The notes under the pieces: model-generated
What the model was told of the DNA's origin: nothing
The model's input: only the letters and a program-made list of their open reading frames with translations
Database searches by the model: none
Assembly (NCBI GenBank): GCA_040382055.1
Contig: JBEIGE010000012.1
Location: 11,670-75,669 of the forward strand
Reading direction: 5' to 3'
Length of the DNA stretch: 64,000 nucleotides
Origin: JBEIGE01 sp040382055
GTDB taxonomy: Bacteria; Pseudomonadota; Gammaproteobacteria; Burkholderiales; Burkholderiaceae_C
Shown here: positions 58,943-64,000 of the stretch, piece after piece
How the letters are laid out: each line of letters opens with the position of its first letter
How positions within the stretch are numbered: the stretch's first letter is position 1
Made by a program: the position numbers and the translations under genes

Positions 58943-61614
58943 CCATAACAACTGAAGACCTTTTAGCCGCGACTTGTCGCGTCGCTTTAGCAGCTTATTT
59001 GCACGACTTAGGCAAGTTCGCTGAACGCGCCAGAATTGACGTATCCAAGGATGCTCTTGCGACTCACAAAACGCAGTACTGTCCATTTCACACAATAGAC
59101 CAAAGCGGTAAGAGCGGGTATCACAGCCATATCCATGCCGCCTATACCGGTCTGGCCTTTGATGAAGTTGAAAAGACCGCCCCGGATTTGATTCAAGGGG
59201 ACATGTACCCATTCATCAACCGCAATCAACTGCAAAACGACCACACCCAGGCCACAGACTCGCTTATCAATGCCGCTGCAGCACACCACCGCCCAGACAC
59301 CTTTTTGCAATGGATCATCGCTACGGCAGATCGCGTGGCCAGCGGGTTTGAGCGTGAAGACTTCGATAAATACAACGAGTCCAAAGATGAGAACACCGAG
59401 ACCGCTACCGGGCGCAACCACTACCAGGCGCGGCAGTTGTCTTTGTTCGAGCAAATTCAACTAAATGACAACTCGCAAAAAATCACAGCCAAAGACTTGA
59501 AGTGGCGCTATCCGCTAGCAGCCCTATCACCGACCGCGATCTTTCCGCAAAAGCGTGAACAGTGCGAGCCTGGAGCAGACGACCAGGCACAGGCTGAATA
59601 CAAAAGCCTGTGGAATGCGTTTCTAGTTGCGCTGGAAAAAATTCCTAAGTCGCACCGCAGCAACTGGCCTTTGTGGCTGGACCACTTCGATACCGCTTGG
59701 ATGACCTTCACCCATGTTATCCCTGCAGCCACCGCCTTTGGCACCAAACCAGATGTTTCGTTGTACGACCACAGCAAAACTACAGCTGCATTGGCAACTG
59801 CCCTTTGGCGCTGGCATGAAAATACCGGACAAACCAACACAGCTGCTGCGCAAAGGCTCAAGAACCGGGACGACTGGAATGTGCAAAAGCTGTTGCTCAT
59901 TCAAGGCGATTTTTTTGGCATCCAGGACTTCATCTTTTCAGAAGGTAGCCAGACCAACAAAGCCGCCGCCAAACTGTTGCGCGGGCGCTCGTTCCAGGTT
60001 TCTTTGTTCACCGAAGTGGCAGCGCTCAAGGTGCTTGATGCTCTGAATCTGCCACCCACCAGCCAAATCACCAACGCTGCAGGCAAATTTTTGATAGTGG
60101 CTCCCAATACGGCCGATGTCAAAGCGCAGCTTGAAAAAGTGCGGCTTGAAATCAACCAATGGTTTTTGCAGCACAGCTTTGGCCTCGCGGGCTTGGGATT
60201 AGTTGGCAAACCTGCATGCTGCAATGATTTCCTTAAGGGCAACTTCAAAGGACTTATGGAGTCCCTGTTTGCCGAACTGGAAAAAGCCAAGCTGCAACGC
60301 TTTGACCTTACAGCAGCGACTAATCCGGTATTTGGGGTGACCTATCCGCACGGTGTTTGCCATTACAACAACCGTTTGGTAGCGGATAAGTCTGAGGGCG
60401 TCGGCAAAGCATCTGCGGCGTTGTCACGTGACCAAATTACGCTTGGTGGCGCGCTCACCCGCGAAGACCGGTTGCTGATCGTGCGCAACCCAACTCAGAT
60501 CACGGGTAACAACCTGAATATGCTCGAAGTTCCGGTGTTCGGCTACGGTGTGGTGTTCACCAAAAGCGAAGATGCCACAGGAAAATTTGGCGCACTTGCA
60601 AAAGATGGCAACTTGCAGCGCTGTTGGGATTTCAGCTTGCCCGACAACCTGGTCGACACGCTCTGGCACGGCTACGCCCGGCGATTCATTAATGCCTATG
60701 TGCCTCGATTCGCCGAGCTGGATGTGCAAACCCAGTCAAAATACCGGGGCATTGAATTGGACGTGAGTGCCGATGACTTGCGCTTTGGCGCGGGCAAGAC
60801 GCTCAATCACATTGCGTGCGAGGACCGCCAGCCCCTGTCCGACCGGGTGGACGACGCAGGCCAATGGCAAGGGCAAATTGCGCTGATGACCCTCAAAGGC
60901 GACGTGGACAACCTTGGCACCATATTCCAACAAGGCCTGCAGGATCCCACCTTTGCCAAGATGGCTGCCTTGTCGCGGCAAATGAACGCATTTTTCGCAA
61001 TCTGGCTACCTGCAATTTGCCAAACAGACTTCCCCAACACCTACACCGTGTTTGCCGGCGGTGACGACTTCTTTTTAATTGGCCCCTGGCACAGCACCCA
61101 AAAGCTGGCAGCCCGCATGGCGGATGAATTCAAAACCTACGTGGCGCACAACCCCGGCATTACTTTTTCGGCTGGTATGGTCATGACCAAGCCGGGACAA
61201 CCCATTCATGCGTTGGCCACCCAGGCAGAAGTGGCTTTAAGCGCCGCAAAGGGCACGGACAAGGACGCGCTGGTGCTATTCAATGAGAGGGTGCGCTGGC
61301 ACGATTGGTACAAGGTGCAGGTAGCGCAGGAACAACTGGAACGCGTTCGCAAGAGTTACGACCTGTCAACTGGCTACATCTATGGCCTGATGCATCTGAT
61401 TGACCTGGCCAGCGATAAAACCAACGCCGAGCATGCTATGTGGCGCAGTCGCTTTGCTTACCGCACGCGGCGCTATGTTGTGGACAAACTTAAACAGGAT
61501 GTTCGACCGATCGCGCAAAAAGACATCGCTGAACAGCTGGGTGAAAAAGGCATCGCCCAGCTGGGAAGAAAATTCCGAATTCCGCTGTTCAACCACTTTT
61601 ACCGTCAACGATAA
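58939..61614 (+). CDS. cas10: Type III-A CRISPR effector Cas10/Csm1
   Basis: The 891-residue large subunit of the Csm complex. The N-terminal HD nuclease domain has H22-D23 (YLHDLGKFAER), H116-H117 and D131 (AAAAHHRPD, TADR), for single-stranded DNA cleavage. The first Palm domain lies around 330-480, and the second Palm holds MTLKGDVDNLG and the cyclase motif GGDD at 707-710, so synthesis of cyclic oligoadenylates from ATP upon target RNA binding is expected. A GGGAGG site precedes the ATG. The domain-A/type III-A character is supported by the csm2-csm3-csm4-csm5 genes that follow. Confidence 0.96.
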   Translation: MTITTEDLLAATCRVALAAYLHDLGKFAERARIDVSKDALATHKTQYCPFHTIDQSGKSGYHSHIHAAYTGLAFDEVEKTAPDLIQGDMYPFINRNQLQNDHTQATDSLINAAAAHHRPDTFLQWIIATADRVASGFEREDFDKYNESKDENTETATGRNHYQARQLSLFEQIQLNDNSQKITAKDLKWRYPLAALSPTAIFPQKREQCEPGADDQAQAEYKSLWNAFLVALEKIPKSHRSNWPLWLDHFDTAWMTFTHVIPAATAFGTKPDVSLYDHSKTTAALATALWRWHENTGQTNTAAAQRLKNRDDWNVQKLLLIQGDFFGIQDFIFSEGSQTNKAAAKLLRGRSFQVSLFTEVAALKVLDALNLPPTSQITNAAGKFLIVAPNTADVKAQLEKVRLEINQWFLQHSFGLAGLGLVGKPACCNDFLKGNFKGLMESLFAELEKAKLQRFDLTAATNPVFGVTYPHGVCHYNNRLVADKSEGVGKASAALSRDQITLGGALTREDRLLIVRNPTQITGNNLNMLEVPVFGYGVVFTKSEDATGKFGALAKDGNLQRCWDFSLPDNLVDTLWHGYARRFINAYVPRFAELDVQTQSKYRGIELDVSADDLRFGAGKTLNHIACEDRQPLSDRVDDAGQWQGQIALMTLKGDVDNLGTIFQQGLQDPTFAKMAALSRQMNAFFAIWLPAICQTDFPNTYTVFAGGDDFFLIGPWHSTQKLAARMADEFKTYVAHNPGITFSAGMVMTKPGQPIHALATQAEVALSAAKGTDKDALVLFNERVRWHDWYKVQVAQEQLERVRKSYDLSTGYIYGLMHLIDLASDKTNAEHAMWRSRFAYRTRRYVVDKLKQDVRPIAQKDIAEQLGEKGIAQLGRKFRIPLFNHFYRQR

Positions 61615-61623
61615 GGAGATTAC

Positions 61624-62064
61624 ATGCCCATACCCAACAGCAAAATTGTTTTTGGCAACGCGTTGACGGATGATATTTTTTCTGATATCGCCAAAGAAAA
61701 GTCTTTTGAAATTTTTCAAGGTGGTCTTGATCAACGCGGTAATCAGATCAAGAACAGGTCCACACAGTTGCGCAAGTTCTATGACGAACTGGTTATGTGG
61801 ACAGATAAGGTACACAGCATTGGAAAGCTGGAGACTGGTCAAAAAAGTAGTGATGTCAGAGATGCCCGCTACAAGGTCTCAGCCCCATTTATCAAAATGA
61901 TGAATGCAAAAGTGGCGTACGCAAAAGGCCGAAACCATGTCGATGACAGTTTTGAGGCCATGTTCAGCCACTGCATCAAGTCCGTCAGCGATGCCGAGAC
62001 CCTCAAGCACGCCAAATTATTCATGGAAGCCTTCATGGGTTTCTACAAAGCCCAAGAGAAATAA
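61624..62064 (+). CDS. csm2: Type III-A CRISPR small subunit Csm2
   Basis: A 146-residue helical protein, the small subunit lining the target RNA in the Csm filament. The family core is STQLRKFYDELVMW and APFIKMMNAKVAYAKGR, with HVDDSFEAMFSHCIKSV and HAKLFMEAFMGFYK at the end. AAGGAG lies 6 bp before its ATG, 9 bp after cas10. csm3 begins 3 bp after its stop. Confidence 0.94.
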   Translation: MPIPNSKIVFGNALTDDIFSDIAKEKSFEIFQGGLDQRGNQIKNRSTQLRKFYDELVMWTDKVHSIGKLETGQKSSDVRDARYKVSAPFIKMMNAKVAYAKGRNHVDDSFEAMFSHCIKSVSDAETLKHAKLFMEAFMGFYKAQEK

Positions 62065-62067
62065 ATC

Positions 62068-62793
62068 ATGCCGCAACTCACAAACATCACCACCATTACC
62101 GCCACGCTGGAATTGGTCACCGGCCTTCGCATTGGCGCAGGCGACAGCGAAATGCATATTGGCGGGGTGGACAACACCGTCATCAAACACCCGCATACCC
62201 AGTCGCCTTACATCCCTGGCTCCAGCCTCAAAGGCAAGATGCGCAGTTTGCTGGAGTGGCGCAGCGGTGCGGTTAAAGAAGAAGCCTTAGGCTGGAGGGA
62301 TTTTGAAAAGACAAGCGGTACCACGCAGGCCGAAGTCAAACGTATTCTGCAACTGTTTGGCATCAGCGGCGATGCCAAATTGGGTGTTGAGCAGATGAGC
62401 AGCGTGGGACCCACTCGGATCTCATTCTGGGACTGCAACCTAAGCGCAGAATGGGAAGAACAGATGCGTAATGACAACTTTGCGCTTACTGAAGTCAAGA
62501 GCGAAAACCGCATCAACCGCATCTCTGGCGTGGCCGAGCATCCGCGCCAGACAGAGCGCGTACCCGCCGGTGCTCAGTTTGACTTTCGCCTATCAATCAA
62601 AAAACTTGCCGGCGATGATGAGGATTTGATGATCACTGTCTTGCAGGGCATGAAGTTACTGGAGCTCGACAGCGTGGGCGGCTCCGGCTCGCGTGGGTAC
62701 GGCAAGGTGCGGTTTGTAAATTTGAAAATTGATGGCGAAGACCATCAAACGCGCTTTGATGCAATTCAGCCATTTCAGACCGCCGCTGCGTGA
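62068..62793 (+). CDS. csm3: Type III-A CRISPR RAMP backbone nuclease Csm3
   Basis: A 241-residue RAMP protein that forms the Csm backbone on crRNA and cuts target RNA every six nucleotides. The catalytic Asp is kept as D35 in HIGGVDNTVIK. PYIPGSSLKGKMRSLLEW is the RAMP loop, ISFWDCNLS and VKSENRINRISGVA the central part, and VGGSGSRGYGKVRF the glycine-rich C-terminal motif. Length is normal for Csm3. Confidence 0.96.
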   Translation: MPQLTNITTITATLELVTGLRIGAGDSEMHIGGVDNTVIKHPHTQSPYIPGSSLKGKMRSLLEWRSGAVKEEALGWRDFEKTSGTTQAEVKRILQLFGISGDAKLGVEQMSSVGPTRISFWDCNLSAEWEEQMRNDNFALTEVKSENRINRISGVAEHPRQTERVPAGAQFDFRLSIKKLAGDDEDLMITVLQGMKLLELDSVGGSGSRGYGKVRFVNLKIDGEDHQTRFDAIQPFQTAAA

Positions 62794-62806
62794 CAGATCG
62801 TCAGTG

Positions 62807-63775
62807 ATGCAAACCCACCGCTACACACTGCGCCCCTTGGGCGCCTTTGGCACACCGCTGGCGGGCGATACGCTGTTTGGCCAACTTTGCTGGACTCTGC
62901 GTCACCAGCTGGGCAATACCCGCCTAAACGAACTTCTGCAGGGCTATACCAGCGGCCAACCCTTTGCCGTGATTTCTGACGCGCTACCCGCAGGTCATGT
63001 GCCGCTGCCCCATGTGCTCGCTAATGCTTGGCAAAAGTCCAATGCGGTCTATCCGCCAGACCGCAAGACTCTAAAGAAGAAAAAGTGGCTGCCTCTGGCG
63101 GCCCTAACCAGTCCATTTCCACAATGGCAAAGCCTTGCATACAGCGATGTGGAGGTTGCTCCAGAGTCGGCAAAGCCCATAGAGCGCGCCCAGCCCCACA
63201 ACACCATCAACCGCCAGACAGGTACCACAGGAGAAGGGCAGTTTGCACCCTACTCCATGCCGCAAATCTGGTTTCACCCGGAAATGCGCTTTGACCTATA
63301 TGTGTCCCTGGACGATGACCGCCTGAATCTGGCGGAACTCACGGTGGCGCTGGATGCTGTCGGCGCTACCGGTTTTGGACGGGACGCCAGCATTGGCCTT
63401 GGCAAGTTTGAACGAGTTGGGGACATCACTCCAGCACTTTTTCCTACACCCTCTGGTGCGAACAGCTACCTCACCCTTGGCCCCTGCGCACCGCAGGGTT
63501 TAGGCTATTGCCCCGTTCGAAGCACATACCAGGTGGCCACGCGATTTGGCCGACATGGCGATGCTGCCGTTCAGTCGGGCCAACCCTTTAAGCGCCCGGT
63601 ATTGCTGGCCAAGGCGGGTGGCGTGTTCTGGCCTGAGTCCGTAGATGCCGCCTCCCCCTTTATCGGCCAAGGGTTGGGTGGTGCTGAAAACCCCGTGTCG
63701 CTATCCATGCCCGAGACCGTGCAACAAGGCTACGCTCCGGTCATCGCAATCTACCGCACACTGGGGGCCTCCTGA
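62807..63775 (+). CDS. csm4: Type III-A CRISPR RAMP protein Csm4
   Basis: A 322-residue RAMP protein that binds the crRNA 5' handle next to Cas10. It starts TLRPLGAFGTPLAGDTLFGQLCW, the Csm4 signature, with VALDAVGATGFGRDASIGLGKF as the glycine-rich loop, and the C-terminal YAPVIAIYR. The ATG at 62807, 13 bp after csm3, is chosen; the frame extends upstream into csm3. Its TGA overlaps the csm5 ATG. Confidence 0.93.
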   Translation: MQTHRYTLRPLGAFGTPLAGDTLFGQLCWTLRHQLGNTRLNELLQGYTSGQPFAVISDALPAGHVPLPHVLANAWQKSNAVYPPDRKTLKKKKWLPLAALTSPFPQWQSLAYSDVEVAPESAKPIERAQPHNTINRQTGTTGEGQFAPYSMPQIWFHPEMRFDLYVSLDDDRLNLAELTVALDAVGATGFGRDASIGLGKFERVGDITPALFPTPSGANSYLTLGPCAPQGLGYCPVRSTYQVATRFGRHGDAAVQSGQPFKRPVLLAKAGGVFWPESVDAASPFIGQGLGGAENPVSLSMPETVQQGYAPVIAIYRTLGAS

Positions 63776-64000
63776 TGAACGAGTTTTTCAAAACCTACAG
63801 ACTGGCGCTCACACCCCTGTCGCCCATTCACATTGGTTGCGGGGAAGATTTTGAGCCGACCAACTATGTGATTGATGATGGAGTGCTATACGGGTTTGAC
63901 CCCAGCCGGGCGGTGCTGAATGCTCCGCAGACCACCAAGCTGATGGATGCTGCAAACCGGGCTTCGCTTTTGGGCATTCAAAAATTTTTTAAGGATAACG
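63775..64000 (+). CDS. csm5: Type III-A CRISPR RAMP protein Csm5 (partial)
   Basis: The first 75 codons of csm5, cut by the right edge. FFKTYRLALTPLSPIHIGCG followed by FEPTNYVIDDGVLYGFDP is the conserved start of Csm5, which caps the crRNA 3' end and recruits nucleases that trim it. It overlaps csm4 in ATGA-like fashion (TGATG). Confidence 0.93.
   Translation, partial: MNEFFKTYRLALTPLSPIHIGCGEDFEPTNYVIDDGVLYGFDPSRAVLNAPQTTKLMDAANRASLLGIQKFFKDN

Overview
The window looks like a chromosomal segment of a betaproteobacterium in the order Burkholderiales, most likely family Comamonadaceae (Rhodoferax/Polaromonas-like). This rests on gene content and order (rluC divergent from a long rne; hemC-hemD-hemX-hemY divergent from ppc; argH, a TctC-type receptor and liv transporter genes), on high GC in the core genes, and on short REP-like repeats of a kind common in that family. 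No rRNA, complete IS element or phage is visible, and there is one tRNA gene.

Layout. 1-6 kb: sppA (partial), a Rieske protein, a HAD phosphatase and rluC on the minus strand, facing rne, which has a leader of roughly 500 nt. 6-14 kb: heme genes hemY-hemX-hemD-hemC, then ppc and a TerC-type membrane protein. 14-20 kb: argH, a bacteriohemerythrin, an FMN alpha-hydroxyacid dehydrogenase, a Y-family polymerase and dusC. 20-24 kb: an orphan small nucleotidyltransferase and a single-chain type IIG/IIL restriction-modification gene carrying REP-like DNA in frame, just downstream of queF. 24-28 kb: oxidative-stress genes yaaA, DUF3501, a CCG-domain Fe-S protein and rubrerythrin. 28-35 kb: an FAD monooxygenase, DUF2783 and valS (all overlapping), then tusA, a NUDIX hydrolase and cysM. 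35-42 kb: a membrane/TPR pair, a DUF4212-VC_2705 sodium symporter with its DUF294/CBS and exonuclease partners, and tRNA-Leu(CAA). This segment is bracketed by two copies of the cysM 5' end.

42-50 kb: a higBA toxin-antitoxin pair overlapping an AT-rich secreted protein gene, ggt, an HtrA-like protein lacking its catalytic His and Asp, an SDR protein, a ferredoxin-type reductase and a TctC receptor. 50-55 kb: livH-livM-livG-livF and rarA. 55-64 kb is a defence/toxin-antitoxin island: a BrnT/CopG-like pair bracketed by a 31-bp direct repeat that copies the rarA 5' end, an orphan HicB, a HepT-MntA pair, a HigA with only a fragment of HigB, and then a type III-A CRISPR operon (NE0113-family CARF protein, cas10/csm1, csm2, csm3, csm4, csm5) that runs off the right edge. 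Cas10 keeps both its HD and GGDD motifs and Csm3 keeps its catalytic Asp, so RNA cleavage, DNase and cyclic-oligoadenylate signalling all look possible. No CRISPR array, cas6 or cas1/cas2 lies in the window.

The least ordinary features are the mobile short repeats inside coding genes (RM gene, valS), a shared repeat core held in two different inverted-repeat frames, the two scars of segmental duplication (cysM and rarA 5' ends), and the toxin-antitoxin/type III island.
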